NCBI RefSeq assembly: GCF_001310085.1
Contig: NZ_CP012643.1
Span: 4,594,001 to 4,658,000, forward strand
Origin: Rufibacter tibetensis
GTDB lineage: Bacteria > Bacteroidota > Bacteroidia > Cytophagales > Hymenobacteraceae
Direction: 5' to 3'
Length of the DNA stretch: 64,000 nt
Shown here piece by piece: positions 20,863 through 31,568 of this stretch (the stretch's first letter is position 1; each line of letters opens with the position of its first letter). The position numbers and the translations under genes are program-made. Under the pieces are notes generated by a model, which saw nothing but the letters and a program-made list of their open reading frames with translations, had not been told where the DNA came from and ran no database searches.

Positions 20863-22116
20863 ATGCTTTATATCATTGCCCTCATAGTTTTTCTGTCCGT
20901 TAACACCTGGTTTGTCTGGGCTTACATTCGGGAAAAGAAATTCAGGAAGAAGCCTTTTTACTCATTATCTGAAATTGGCTGGCGAACCACTCCGCCCCCG
21001 CCCGTGGAGGAAAGGACCCATACCATTGCTTTAGTGGGTGACGTAGGCAGTAATGGTTCTCTGGAAGATGACCACCTGCTGCAAGCGGTCCACCACTGGG
21101 TAAAAGAGGCCGGCGAAAATAGTACCATTCTTTTCCTGGGCGATAATGTGTACCCCACAGGTCTTCCGCCTACAGATAGCTTCAGGCATGCGCAGGCAGT
21201 ACAACGCCTGGAAAACCAACTTTCCCTTTTTGATGAATACACAGGAAAAGTCATCTACCTAAGCGGGAACCATGACTGGAACAAGGGCCGCAAAGATGGG
21301 TATGAATTTGTGTTACGGCAGGAAAAATTCATTACTGAAAAGCTGCAGGATGAAATGGCCTACCTGCCGCGGGGCGGATGCTTAGGCCCGGTGACCTGGG
21401 AGATAAACGGGCAATTATTGATAATTGTGATCAACACCCAGTGGTGGGTGCAAACTGGTCATAAACCTTTGGCCGCCAACCCGGGGGAACCATATGAAAC
21501 CTCAAGGGAGTTCTTCTCTGCTTTGCAGGCCCTACTGGAGGAAAACAAACATCGGTTTATTGTGCTGGCTGCCCATCATCCGGTGTACAGTAATGCCTTA
21601 CACGGAGGTAAGTTCACAGTGAAGCAACACCTCTTTCCGCTCACCTTTATCAATAAAAGAGCTTTGATACCACTTCCTATTGTAGGCTCCATTTTCAGAA
21701 TTTATCGCAAATACATTGGGGCGCATGAAGATATGTCCTTCCCTCCCTTTAGAAAGTTCCGGCGCAGGCTCCTGAGGGTTCTGCACCAGTACCAATCTAT
21801 TTTCTATGTGGCGGGTCATGACCATAACCTTCAATATTTTAAAGTGAAGGGAAACCATTATGCTGTGAGCGGTTCGGGAAGTAAAACCAATTTTGTAGCA
21901 AAAGGTGGCAAAGCTTCTTTTGCCCATGAAAGCAAGGGATTTATGGTGCTGGACCAATACAAAGATGGAAGCGTATGGTTGAGGGTCTTAGAACCAGCAC
22001 CAACTACAGGAGAAGCACCACTGGTAATGTTTCAGAAAAGTATTTACCAGGGAGAGCCTGTTTCTACTCTGTCACCGGTGGTAGCACCACCCGAAGGCTC
22101 TTCGGCTGTACAGTAA
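20863..22116 (+). CDS. Calcineurin-like metallophosphoesterase, membrane-anchored
   Basis: 417 residues. An N-terminal transmembrane helix (2-18) precedes the phosphoesterase domain. Metal-binding motifs appear in order: LVGDVG (GDxG, about 57-62), FLGDNVYP (GDN, about 91-98), SGNHDW (GNHD, about 133-138), AAHHPVY (about 225-231) and VAGHDHN (GHDH, about 318-324). Substrate is unknown. The last 53 bp overlap the 3' end of the opposing lipid-kinase gene. Confidence 0.88.
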   Translation: MLYIIALIVFLSVNTWFVWAYIREKKFRKKPFYSLSEIGWRTTPPPPVEERTHTIALVGDVGSNGSLEDDHLLQAVHHWVKEAGENSTILFLGDNVYPTGLPPTDSFRHAQAVQRLENQLSLFDEYTGKVIYLSGNHDWNKGRKDGYEFVLRQEKFITEKLQDEMAYLPRGGCLGPVTWEINGQLLIIVINTQWWVQTGHKPLAANPGEPYETSREFFSALQALLEENKHRFIVLAAHHPVYSNALHGGKFTVKQHLFPLTFINKRALIPLPIVGSIFRIYRKYIGAHEDMSFPPFRKFRRRLLRVLHQYQSIFYVAGHDHNLQYFKVKGNHYAVSGSGSKTNFVAKGGKASFAHESKGFMVLDQYKDGSVWLRVLEPAPTTGEAPLVMFQKSIYQGEPVSTLSPVVAPPEGSSAVQ

Positions 22117-22951
22117 ATGTTATTTCTTTACCCATTTCTTCAGGCTCTCCGTCTATCTGAAAGACCTCCCCTGAATGGTTGATGATGGTGGCTGAACTGC
22201 AACTGAACCTATGGGTATACACAGAATTGTCAATGTTATCTGTGTACAGACGGTACAAGATGCCTAAACTGGAGGACTTTGGAAAAGGCTCTAAAATACA
22301 AATTTCAAAGTTTCCATCATTAATTACTCCTGTTGGGTTGATAGCAATATTACTCCCAAATGCTTTGGCATTGGTGATTGTGATCATGAAAGCCTCCGCA
22401 TCAAAAATGACTTTTTCATCTGAGATGATGGTATAATGTTTGGGTTCATATGCCATGAACTCCTGCATGGCAATCCAAGCGTACGCACCTGGCCCGCGAG
22501 TATCACCATTGCAGAAGCGTTCTACCACCAAAGCATTGAAGCCTACGTCGCACAGGTGAATGGAAAGCATACCATTCACATCTAAGGTGTCTATGGCCAT
22601 GATGTGGTGCTCTGCTAACAACTGCAGCGCTTCATCAAAATCTTGAGGTATTCCTAAATCCTTTGAAAGCCCGTTACCAGAACCTTGCGGAATGATGGCC
22701 AGGGCCACGTCAGTTTTGAAAATAGTTTTGGCCACCAAACTCACTGTTCCGTCACCGCCTACTGCGCAAACTATTTCAGGAGCATACTCATTGATTTTAT
22801 CTTTCAGCTTAGCTTCATCGTTTTCACCAGTAGTTTTGTAAAAATCGGCTTTAAACTGATTTTGACGACAGAAGACCAGAAGATCATCTGCTAATTCTTC
22901 TTTATCTATATCTCCAGATATGGGGTTAATCACGAATAATATCTTTGTCAT
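22064..22951 (-). CDS. Diacylglycerol/lipid kinase family protein (YegS/BmrU-like)
   Basis: 295 residues. DAGK catalytic features are visible: KILFVINPISGD at 3-14, the nucleotide-binding AVGGDGTV (about 62-69) and IPQGSGNGLSKDLGIP (about 86-101). The C-terminal ending PKSLRVVLP is typical of the family, which argues that the gene really runs into the opposing phosphoesterase gene. It would phosphorylate a lipid substrate (diacylglycerol or sphingosine-like) with ATP at the inner membrane face; the exact lipid is unknown. Confidence 0.9.
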   Translation of the reverse strand: MTKILFVINPISGDIDKEELADDLLVFCRQNQFKADFYKTTGENDEAKLKDKINEYAPEIVCAVGGDGTVSLVAKTIFKTDVALAIIPQGSGNGLSKDLGIPQDFDEALQLLAEHHIMAIDTLDVNGMLSIHLCDVGFNALVVERFCNGDTRGPGAYAWIAMQEFMAYEPKHYTIISDEKVIFDAEAFMITITNAKAFGSNIAINPTGVINDGNFEICILEPFPKSSSLGILYRLYTDNIDNSVYTHRFSCSSATIINHSGEVFQIDGEPEEMGKEITFTVQPKSLRVVLPPVTE

Positions 22952-22981
22952 ATCAGTAAGGAGGGTTATAAAAATCAGGTT

Positions 22982-23587
22982 TTATATTTGAGCTGTTTTA
23001 CGAAAAAGAGTACAAAAGGAAACTACTGCACTACCCTTCAGGGATACCGATAGGGAAGGTTGTTGTGATGGCTTGTCCATGCGTGCCACCCTGTTCTTTG
23101 GATTAGGAAGGGTCTGGAAGAACTCTGGGCCTCTCCCACTACTACCCTGAGAAAGAACTACCATAACCCTAATACTAGACCTTTGGTCATACCCGGCAGC
23201 AGCGACAAAAGAAGCAGATAATACATCTGATTCTAATTCATCATCACGCCCGCACTTCAGGTTCATGAGTCTACCAACTGTGGCAGCGGCGGCGGCACTG
23301 GCACTGGAGGGGTTATGTGGGTCATACGTAGCCACTGCTGCTGCTCTTGAAAGACCTTGGGTAAGCTGGCTCTTGGCAATCTGCTTTTCAGACTGCCGAG
23401 CTACTACATGCCCTATTTCCTGATCCGCACTCATGTTCACATGCTGAGCCTTTCTTATAAATGGTTTGTATTTCTGGTAGCACGAATAGGTAACTAATGA
23501 AAAAACAGAAACAAAAAACCCTATAAAAAACCATAAAGAACCTCTCATATTGTAGTTTTCATAGTCTGTTAAATTACCTTGCTGCAT
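22982..23587 (-). pseudogene. Decayed M48 metallopeptidase
   Basis: The 201-residue ORF is a rearranged M48 protease. The segment QHVNMSADQEI (about 43-53), normally followed by some 80-90 residues, is joined directly to GHVVARQSEKQIAKSQLTQG, the part just after HExxH. The active site therefore reads QEIGH instead of HEIGH. Downstream family signatures KCGRDDELESD and AGYDQRS remain, but the THPNP motif is TLPNP. After RVAR the frame is broken: a different frame reads GQAITTTFPIGIPEG then stop, matching the usual family C-terminus. I infer an internal deletion plus a frameshift. An intact but distinct M48 lipoprotein lies at 16566-17432. Confidence 0.8.
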
Positions 23588-23777
23588 TGTTGATGATAAG
23601 GCATAACAAAGGGTGCCTTAAAGAACGGCCATAACGGTACTTGGTTGCGCTATCTACTGACTAATAATGGAATCCCTATTACTGATATAGTATGAATACT
23701 ATATCTTTTTTATTGTACATACGTAAGAAGGCTTTGTAGCGCAGATTAGCGCATTTTGTAAACTAAGACAAACGAAC

Positions 23778-23984
23778 ATGAACCTGAAAAGAACTTTCGG
23801 CACCATTCTAACAGTCCTAGGGATTGTAGGCCTTATTTGGGGAGCATATACATTTCTGGCCGGCGGAGGCTCTGTAGGAAATGTTTCTGTAAACCAATTT
23901 TCCTCCTTAGTACCTTTCATTTTAGGGCTGATTTTTTTCTTTACAGGTATTAGCCTGATCAAAGGTACCAAAGACACAGCCTGA
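23778..23984 (+). CDS. Small two-helix membrane protein
   Basis: 68 residues with two hydrophobic helices (about 8-30 and 44-62) separated by a short Gly/Ser/Asn-rich loop. The opposing ORF on the other strand is Arg/Pro/Lys-rich and looks like a shadow. No family function is known to me. A strong hairpin follows 13 bp downstream. Confidence 0.65.
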   Translation: MNLKRTFGTILTVLGIVGLIWGAYTFLAGGGSVGNVSVNQFSSLVPFILGLIFFFTGISLIKGTKDTA

Positions 23985-23997
23985 TAGAAGTTATTGC

Positions 23998-24047
23998 CTT
24001 AAAACAGAAGAAGCCGATCTTTTCAGATCGGCTTCTTCTGTTTTAAG
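23998..24047. terminator. Bidirectional terminator, 23-bp perfect stem
   Basis: Arms 23998-24020 and 24025-24047 are perfectly complementary with a 4-nt loop, between convergent genes. Confidence 0.8.
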
Positions 24048-24063
24048 AGGTATGTTCAACTAT

Positions 24064-24861
24064 TTATTTGCTTAACAGTTTTGATTGTTTAGCCATGATT
24101 TCTGTTTCAAAGCGCTTAATGGCAGAATCAGTATTCAGGTAGGCTGAAGAGTAGTTTGCAGAAGGGGCATCAATGTAAAGTAAAGTGCCTCCTTTAATAA
24201 GCTGTACTACTTGTGAGGTGATTTCCTTAGGTAAGGCAGGGCATCCATGGCTACGGCCTAAACGGCCATGTTGTCTTACAAAAGACTCACTCACGTAGTC
24301 TGCACCATGCACCACCACTGCTCTTTGCTTTGCATTTGTGTTAAAGCCGCGGTCTAAGCCATTCAACTTAAGGGATAGTCCGTGTTTGCCTATGTACGTA
24401 TTTTCTGTCACATAAAAGCCCAAGCTGCTCATGTGAGAGTTTACCGTGTTAGAAAACTTAACTGCTCTCTCATTTCCAGAACCAGAGCCATGGGCTACCA
24501 AGCTATGGTATAAAACTTTCTTTTTATCTAAATCAACAATCCAAAGACGCTTCTGGCTGCTCGGTTTCCCAAAGTCAATAACCGTTAAAAGGCTTTTAGA
24601 ACCGTTTAATTTTCTTTGTTCTTTCAAGTTATAGAAACCAGTTGCAGCTCTCCTGAACACATCAAAGCTTAAACCTGCTTTATTCAAATCTGCTTCATCA
24701 TACAAGTCTTCCAGAAAATCTTCAAAAGACTCCTTACCAGTAGCTGCAGAAGAATCAGAGATGGTGATACTCTCTGCCGTGTCAGAAGTGACAGCACTGT
24801 TGGCAGGAGATACAAACGACATGATAGATAAGAGAGAGAAAGCCGAAATTATTTTTTTCAT
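24064..24861 (-). CDS. Murein L,D-transpeptidase catalytic-domain-like protein
   Basis: 265 residues with a signal peptide (to about 22). The central part has LLTVIDFGKPSSQKRLWIVDL-type beta strands followed by VAHGSGSGN, and HGADYVSE then GRLGRSHGCPALP with the conserved HGC (Cys) near 214-218. This matches the YkuD-related murein L,D-transpeptidase family common in Bacteroidota, where the Cys is the nucleophile. The role is probably cell-wall remodelling; that is inferred from the family. Confidence 0.85.
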   Translation of the reverse strand: MKKIISAFSLLSIMSFVSPANSAVTSDTAESITISDSSAATGKESFEDFLEDLYDEADLNKAGLSFDVFRRAATGFYNLKEQRKLNGSKSLLTVIDFGKPSSQKRLWIVDLDKKKVLYHSLVAHGSGSGNERAVKFSNTVNSHMSSLGFYVTENTYIGKHGLSLKLNGLDRGFNTNAKQRAVVVHGADYVSESFVRQHGRLGRSHGCPALPKEITSQVVQLIKGGTLLYIDAPSANYSSAYLNTDSAIKRFETEIMAKQSKLLSK

Positions 24862-25014
24862 TTCCTATTTCTTTACGAGGGACGCCTTTATAACCCCTTT
24901 ACTTTCTACTTTTGTTCCATAGATCCTGAAATTGATCTAAATAAGTATATATACTAAAAAGGTAATCAGGGAAAAACTTTAATGTAAACCTGCTTATTAT
25001 TAAGGCTCTACGTT

Positions 25015-25422
25015 ATGAAGGTACTAACTTTTTCTTTAAAAAAGACCAAGAATTTTTATTTAGGTTTTTTATTCTGCTTGCCCCTTCTGTCCTGCTCTTC
25101 CCCGGCAGACAAGTTAAATATTGACTCCAAAACCTGGAAAGCAGATCTGAATGGATGCAAAGGCCAGAGAGCTGCTATCCAGAAACAAGTGGAAGATGTT
25201 CGGCTGCAACTGGTGGGTTTAAAGGAAGGAGACATTAGAAAACTCTTTGGTAAGCCAGATTCTGAGGAGCTAATGGAAAAAAGCCAGAAGATCTATATTT
25301 ACTTTATCACTCCGGGTCCTAAATGTACCGGAACCATGCAAAATGCTGGAAAAAAACAAGCCCTGGCTATACGACTAGATGCTTTGGGAGATGTAAGAGA
25401 AGCGAGTATCTTTAAAGAATAA
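25015..25422 (+). CDS. Hypothetical lipoprotein
   Basis: 135 residues. The N-terminal hydrophobic segment ends in LPLLSC (Cys27), a clear lipobox. The body contains KADLNGCKGQRAAI and EGDIRKLFGKPDSEEL, reminiscent of SmpA/BamE-type 'small protein A' repeats where a helix precedes FGxPD, but similarity is limited. A second Cys (GPKCTGTM) could pair with the one in NGCKGQ. The function is unknown. A hairpin follows. Confidence 0.7.
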   Translation: MKVLTFSLKKTKNFYLGFLFCLPLLSCSSPADKLNIDSKTWKADLNGCKGQRAAIQKQVEDVRLQLVGLKEGDIRKLFGKPDSEELMEKSQKIYIYFITPGPKCTGTMQNAGKKQALAIRLDALGDVREASIFKE

Positions 25423-25442
25423 GGTAAGTAGGCCTAAAAAAA

Positions 25443-25476
25443 GAAAGCCATTCTCCTCGAAGGAAGAACGGCTTTC
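25443..25476. terminator. Imperfect hairpin terminator
   Basis: Stem GAAAGCC...GGCTTTC with mismatches in the upper part, between convergent genes and followed by a short gap. Confidence 0.6.
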
Positions 25477-25493
25477 ATGGCAAGCGTCAACTC

Positions 25494-26222
25494 TTAGTTT
25501 TTGACTTTCTTTTTAGTAGTCTCTGTCTTTATCTTCATCTTATCATGCTCCACTTTAGATTTTCCTTCTGGAGTAATGATTTTAGTTTCTGATGGAGTAG
25601 ACTTGTATTTAACGTTATCTGTCTTGAGTTTCTCAGTGTTTCCTTTCACTTTCATTTCACCGGCAGAAGACTCAGCTTTCATTTTGTTCTTCTCCATCTT
25701 TATCTTTTCTGAGCCACTCTCCATCTTCACTTTATCATCTTTCACTTTTATCTCAGTGTCCTGATTGGAAGTAATAGTGGTTGAAGTTCCTGTTGAGATA
25801 CCCCCAGAAACATTGGTGCCCGAAACCCCGGTCTCAGTAGTACCAGTTGGAGAAGCAGAAGCTTCCATTGCACGACCATCCATTTCAAGATAAGCAGTAA
25901 ACTGCTTAGGCGTTAAAATTTGGGCGAATTCCTGATCTAATTGCTCGTTTACTTCTTTGATTTTAGCCTCACGCATTTGCATGTCATTGGCGTACATCTT
26001 CTCAATCTCACTGAACTTGTCAAATCTGGCCTGGTTCAATGCTTTTAATTTGATGTACTGGCCTTCATTTAATTGAAGTTCATTGTACATCTGGCGGCTC
26101 ATTTCCTGTGCTGACATAGAAAGGACGGCACGGGTAGTTGCAGCAGTTCCAGTTAAATTAGTTTGCGCCTGAGCGGTATAAACTGCTCCAAGAAATAAGG
26201 CGGATAGGATTAACTTTTTCAT
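25494..26222 (-). CDS. Exported helical protein with Lys/Glu-rich repetitive tail
   Basis: 242 residues from the ATG at 26222. A farther ATG at 26258 would put 12 residues ahead of an obvious signal peptide and is unlikely. Cleavage is after AQA. Residues about 30-115 are helical with ELQLNEGQYIKLKALNQAR and FAQILTPKQFTAYL, similar to Spy/CpxP-like or DUF4890-type heat-resistant exported proteins. A Ser/Thr/Gly-rich linker follows, then about 100 residues of repeated charged units of the form KMESGSEKIKMEKNKMKAES. Function unknown. Confidence 0.7.
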   Translation of the reverse strand: MKKLILSALFLGAVYTAQAQTNLTGTAATTRAVLSMSAQEMSRQMYNELQLNEGQYIKLKALNQARFDKFSEIEKMYANDMQMREAKIKEVNEQLDQEFAQILTPKQFTAYLEMDGRAMEASASPTGTTETGVSGTNVSGGISTGTSTTITSNQDTEIKVKDDKVKMESGSEKIKMEKNKMKAESSAGEMKVKGNTEKLKTDNVKYKSTPSETKIITPEGKSKVEHDKMKIKTETTKKKVKN

Positions 26223-26258
26223 TTGGATTGTGGACGCTTTTTGGTAGAATTTTATCAA

Positions 26259-26649
26259 ATCTCTTTGTGTGATTATATATGTCCTTTAACGCAGCCTTCT
26301 TGAGCTTGGTTATAGGAAATTTAACATTTTATTATGGCATTTAACTCATAACCTAAATTGAATAGCATCATTTGTATAAGAGGAATTATTTATTAATATA
26401 TATCACATATTCAATATAGTCAAGTTTTTCCAGCTTAAACGGGCTATTTTGCTACTTTCGTTCATATACCAACAATCAGCTGAATTGTACTTTGTCATTA
26501 TATTATTTTTTATTTTAATTTAAAAAAAGTGATCGCCTTCTTAATAATCTCTTGTTTTATCCTCTTCTTTTTGCCATCTGCTGCAGTTCAGGCACAAAAA
26601 AAGCCTGACTTTTGAGAGTCAGGCTTTCTGAAGACGTAAAATTCAATAA
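26259..26649. terminator. AT-rich intergenic region with hairpin at 26600-26627
   Basis: This 391-bp stretch has no convincing gene. Near its right end an 11-bp perfect stem (26600-26610 with 26617-26627) forms the terminator for the minus-strand DUF4199 gene. The remaining AT-rich part should hold the promoter of the exported helical protein. Confidence 0.65.
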
Positions 26650-27114
26650 TTAGGAGGTAAGTTTATGGTCTGGTCTTTTGAAGAATTGCATGGCTATGTA
26701 CCCTACAAAAGCCCCAATCACTACCCCCATCATTAACCAAATAACGGCTAAGACCCAAAGGGCCTGCTCATCCCCTGAGGTGTCATCCACCATATAAGGG
26801 TATAAAAAGGCCATGTCAAACATTTTGTTTGTAATCACCTGGAAAAGGGTAAAGAGAACAGAAGAAACCAAGCCCACAAAGAAGCCTACCCCTATTCCTT
26901 CTAAATACCCCAGCTTCCCGGTTTTTGTTGATTTATGACGTCTTATGGCAAGGCAAACACCTACCACTAAGATTACCCCTACTAAAAAGTGCAGCGAAAC
27001 ATTTTCTATTAACCCCACTAATTTAATGAGAACCATATAAAGGATGGCTGCAATTCCCGTCATTACTCCAAAAGAGGTACCTGTTTTCTGTACCGTAACT
27101 TGACGTTGTTCCAT
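26650..27114 (-). CDS. DUF4199 domain membrane protein
   Basis: 154 residues with four hydrophobic helices (about 15-33, 41-58, 72-95 and 118-143). The layout, length and FFVGLVSSVLFTLFQ segment fit DUF4199, a Bacteroidota-specific integral membrane family of unknown function. It is monocistronic. Confidence 0.8.
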   Translation of the reverse strand: MEQRQVTVQKTGTSFGVMTGIAAILYMVLIKLVGLIENVSLHFLVGVILVVGVCLAIRRHKSTKTGKLGYLEGIGVGFFVGLVSSVLFTLFQVITNKMFDMAFLYPYMVDDTSGDEQALWVLAVIWLMMGVVIGAFVGYIAMQFFKRPDHKLTS

Positions 27115-29055
<1,941 letters not shown>

Positions 29056-29090
29056 CTTCTTTTTCAAAGCTAGATTAGCAAAATCAGGTA

Positions 29091-29126
29091 ATAAGAAAGG
29101 CCACCCATTTGGGTGGCCTTTCTTAT
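29091..29126. terminator. Terminator, 17-bp stem
   Basis: Arms 29091-29107 and 29110-29126 pair perfectly with a 2-nt loop, just after the ABC-F gene and before a convergent small membrane-protein gene. Confidence 0.8.
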
Positions 29127-29145
29127 TCTGGTAAAGCTTAAAAGT

Positions 29146-29295
29146 TTACCCTCGTATCAATCTTAACAAAACAGCAACAATGGCAATCACTAACAACACG
29201 TGAATGATACTGCCAACCTGGTCGCCGAATCCTAAGAATCCAATGAGCCATAAAATTATAAGCACAACTGCCACAAAGTACAGTACATTTCCCAT
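29146..29295 (-). CDS. lmo0937-like small membrane protein, copy 1
   Basis: 49 residues, MGNVLYFVAVVLIILWLIG at the start, then FLGFGDQVGSIIHVLLVIA. Two hydrophobic helices flank the conserved GFGDQ loop, ending in the basic LLRLIRG. It matches the tiny lmo0937/DUF5670-type family often seen in stress operons; function unknown. A near-identical copy lies 55 bp further upstream on the same strand. Confidence 0.8.
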   Translation of the reverse strand: MGNVLYFVAVVLIILWLIGFLGFGDQVGSIIHVLLVIAIVAVLLRLIRG

Positions 29296-29350
29296 AATCT
29301 TATTTTTATTCTGTTTTCACAGAACGTACTAGTATTATGTCAGAGCCAGT

Positions 29351-29503
29351 TTAGGCCCTGCGTATCAGGCGAAGTAATACCGCAATAACTGCGATTACTA
29401 AAAGCACGTGGATGATACCACCTACTTGATCTCCGAATCCTAAGAATCCGATCAGCCAGATAATTACTAGCACTACTGCAATGATATACAATAGATTTCC
29501 CAT
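29351..29503 (-). CDS. lmo0937-like small membrane protein, copy 2
   Basis: 50 residues, about 80 percent identical to copy 1 by eye (same MGN start, WLIGFLGFGDQVG core and LLRLIR end), with extra A at the C-terminus. Tandem duplication is evident at DNA level too. Being the upstream copy, it probably shares a promoter in the 29504-29744 gap. Confidence 0.8.
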   Translation of the reverse strand: MGNLLYIIAVVLVIIWLIGFLGFGDQVGGIIHVLLVIAVIAVLLRLIRRA

Positions 29504-29744
29504 AGTTTTAGTTGTGTTTGGTTTTAGTTAGTTGTATTAATCCTTATAAGGAATAAATCCTGATATTGATTTTTCTGCTTGTACGCAGGAATATTTTAAA
29601 AGATTTATATAGCCTTTCAAAAAGATGTAAACGCTTCTTGCCGTGCTCCTTAAAAAGTGCAACATAGGTCTGTCTTCCCATTCTTGTTCCCCTGCAGAAA
29701 TATTCTAGCTTTGCATCTTGATCTCACTAACTAACGCTTATTCT

Positions 29745-30635
29745 ATGAACATAGCCGTAATAGGGTCTGGTACCATGGGCAACGGCATCGCCCACGTTTT
29801 CGCACAGAATTCTTTTTCAGTTTTCTTGATAGACATCAATCAGGATTCACTTACCAAAGCGGTAGCCACCATCTCCAAAAACCTGGACCGCATGGTTTCC
29901 AAAGGAACTGTGACGGTAGAACAGAAAAGCCAGACGATTCAACGCATCAGCACCTTTACAGATTTACAGGAAGGAGTTCGTGATGCTGACTTAGTGGTGG
30001 AAGCCGCTACCGAAAATGTGGAGATTAAATTAGAACTGTTCAGGCAATTGGAGCAATATACCAAATCCACTTGCATAATGGCCAGCAACACCTCTTCAAT
30101 TTCTATTACTAAAATTGCTTCAGTGACCCAGCGTCCGGACAAAGTAATAGGCATGCATTTTATGAACCCGGTACCGGTCATGAAATTGGTAGAAGTGATC
30201 AGGGGCTACTCCACTAGTGATGAAGTCACAAATAAAATCCTGGATCTGTCTAAACAGCTTGGAAAGATTCCGGCTGAGGCAAATGACTATCCTGGCTTTG
30301 TGGCCAACCGTATTTTAATGCCGATGATCAATGAAGCCATCTACTCTTTGTTTGAAGGCGTAGCAGGTGTGGAGGAAATTGACACCATCATGAAACTTGG
30401 TATGGCGCACCCCATGGGTCCATTGCAGTTGGCAGACTTTATTGGACTGGATGTGTGCTTGTCTATTCTTAGAGTACTGCACGATGGCTTCGGGAACCCG
30501 AAATATGCCCCTTGCCCTTTATTAGTGAACATGGTACAGGCTGGGCACAAAGGCGTGAAGAGCGGCCAGGGCTTTTATTCTTACACCCACGGCACTAAAG
30601 ATTTGGTTGTTGCAGATACCTTCAAAAAGCGTTAG
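29745..30635 (+). CDS. 3-hydroxybutyryl-CoA dehydrogenase
   Basis: 296 residues from the ATG at 29745, where the protein begins MNIAVIGSGTMGNGIAH; an upstream in-frame ATG at 29718 would push the Rossmann motif inwards and is less likely. GSGTMG is the NAD-binding glycine motif. The active-site His is in GMHFMNPVPVMKLVEVI (about 135-151), and PGFVANRILMPMINEA marks the C-terminal dimerisation domain. It oxidises (S)-3-hydroxyacyl-CoA with NAD(P) in fatty-acid or butyrate-type metabolism. Monocistronic with a strong terminator. Confidence 0.92.
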   Translation: MNIAVIGSGTMGNGIAHVFAQNSFSVFLIDINQDSLTKAVATISKNLDRMVSKGTVTVEQKSQTIQRISTFTDLQEGVRDADLVVEAATENVEIKLELFRQLEQYTKSTCIMASNTSSISITKIASVTQRPDKVIGMHFMNPVPVMKLVEVIRGYSTSDEVTNKILDLSKQLGKIPAEANDYPGFVANRILMPMINEAIYSLFEGVAGVEEIDTIMKLGMAHPMGPLQLADFIGLDVCLSILRVLHDGFGNPKYAPCPLLVNMVQAGHKGVKSGQGFYSYTHGTKDLVVADTFKKR

Positions 30636-30649
30636 TATACTGCTGTTAT

Positions 30650-30686
30650 AAAAAGAGAGGCCGGCATTTAGCCGGCCTCTCTTTTT
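30650..30686. terminator. Terminator, 16-bp stem
   Basis: Arms 30650-30665 and 30671-30686 pair perfectly around ATTTA; flanked by A and T runs, so it can work on both strands for the convergent genes. Confidence 0.85.
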
Positions 30687-30709
30687 AACTATTTCTGACG
30701 ATACATCCT

Positions 30710-31528
30710 TTAAACTGCGACTTCGTTTTCACGAAGGGCATCGTTCAGGGAAGTTTTCAAATCTGTGCTTTCTTTGCGTTGGCCAATGATTAACGCGCAG
30801 GGTACCTGGAAAGAACCCGCAGCAAATTCTTTTGTGTAAGAACCAGGAATCACTACTGAACGAGGCGGCACATAGCCTTTGTATTCTTTAGGTTCTGCAC
30901 TGGTTACGTCAATGATCTTTGTGCTACCAGTAATACACACATTGGCGCCAATTACAGCTTCTTTCCCAATGTGACAACCTTCTACCAGAATGCAACGGGA
31001 TCCAATAAAGGCACCATCTTCCACAATAACCGGAGCGGCCTGTACAGGCTCTAATACACCGCCTAAACCAACACCACCGCTTAAGTGAACGTGCTTGCCC
31101 ACCTGGGCACAAGAGCCTACTGTAGCCCACGTATCTACCATGGTTCCTTCGTCAACGTAAGCGCCAATGTTAGTGTAAGAAGGCATCAGAATGACCCCTT
31201 TAGAAATATAAGCACCATAACGCGCTAAAGCATGAGGAACTACGCGAACGCCTAGTTCAGCAAAACCACTTTTCAGTGGAATTTTATCATGGAATTCGAA
31301 GGGTCCGGCTTCAATGGTTTCCATTTTCTGTATGGGGAAGTACATCAACACGGCCTTCTTCACCCACTCATTTACCTGCCATTTCTCGGAGCCGGTAGGT
31401 TCTGCCACCCGGATTTCTCCGCGGTCCAGCAGTTGAATCACCCATCTGATGGCCTCTTGCGTATTGTTTTGGCTTAACAACGACCGGTCTTCCCAGGCGC
31501 GCTCTATGGTCTCTCTTAAATCGTTCAT
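30710..31528 (-). CDS. dapD: 2,3,4,5-tetrahydropyridine-2,6-dicarboxylate N-succinyltransferase
   Basis: 272 residues. Catalyses succinylation of tetrahydrodipicolinate in the lysine/meso-diaminopimelate pathway, supplying peptidoglycan. The left-handed beta-helix (hexapeptide repeats) is visible around 105-220, with NIGAYVDEGTMVDTWATVGSCAQ-type repeats, GGVGLGGVLEP (about 151-161) and GSRCILVEGCHIG. Length is typical. It is divergent from the glycosyltransferase gene, 40 bp away. Confidence 0.93.
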   Translation of the reverse strand: MNDLRETIERAWEDRSLLSQNNTQEAIRWVIQLLDRGEIRVAEPTGSEKWQVNEWVKKAVLMYFPIQKMETIEAGPFEFHDKIPLKSGFAELGVRVVPHALARYGAYISKGVILMPSYTNIGAYVDEGTMVDTWATVGSCAQVGKHVHLSGGVGLGGVLEPVQAAPVIVEDGAFIGSRCILVEGCHIGKEAVIGANVCITGSTKIIDVTSAEPKEYKGYVPPRSVVIPGSYTKEFAAGSFQVPCALIIGQRKESTDLKTSLNDALRENEVAV

Positions 31529-31568
31529 TTGGTCTTTGTGAAAAATAAGAAACCAAAATTATTAAATT

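Noticed and set aside
23699-23977. Minus-strand ORF opposite the 68-residue membrane protein
   Set aside because: Arg/Pro/Lys-rich low-quality composition; the plus-strand frame gives two clean membrane helices and a following terminator.
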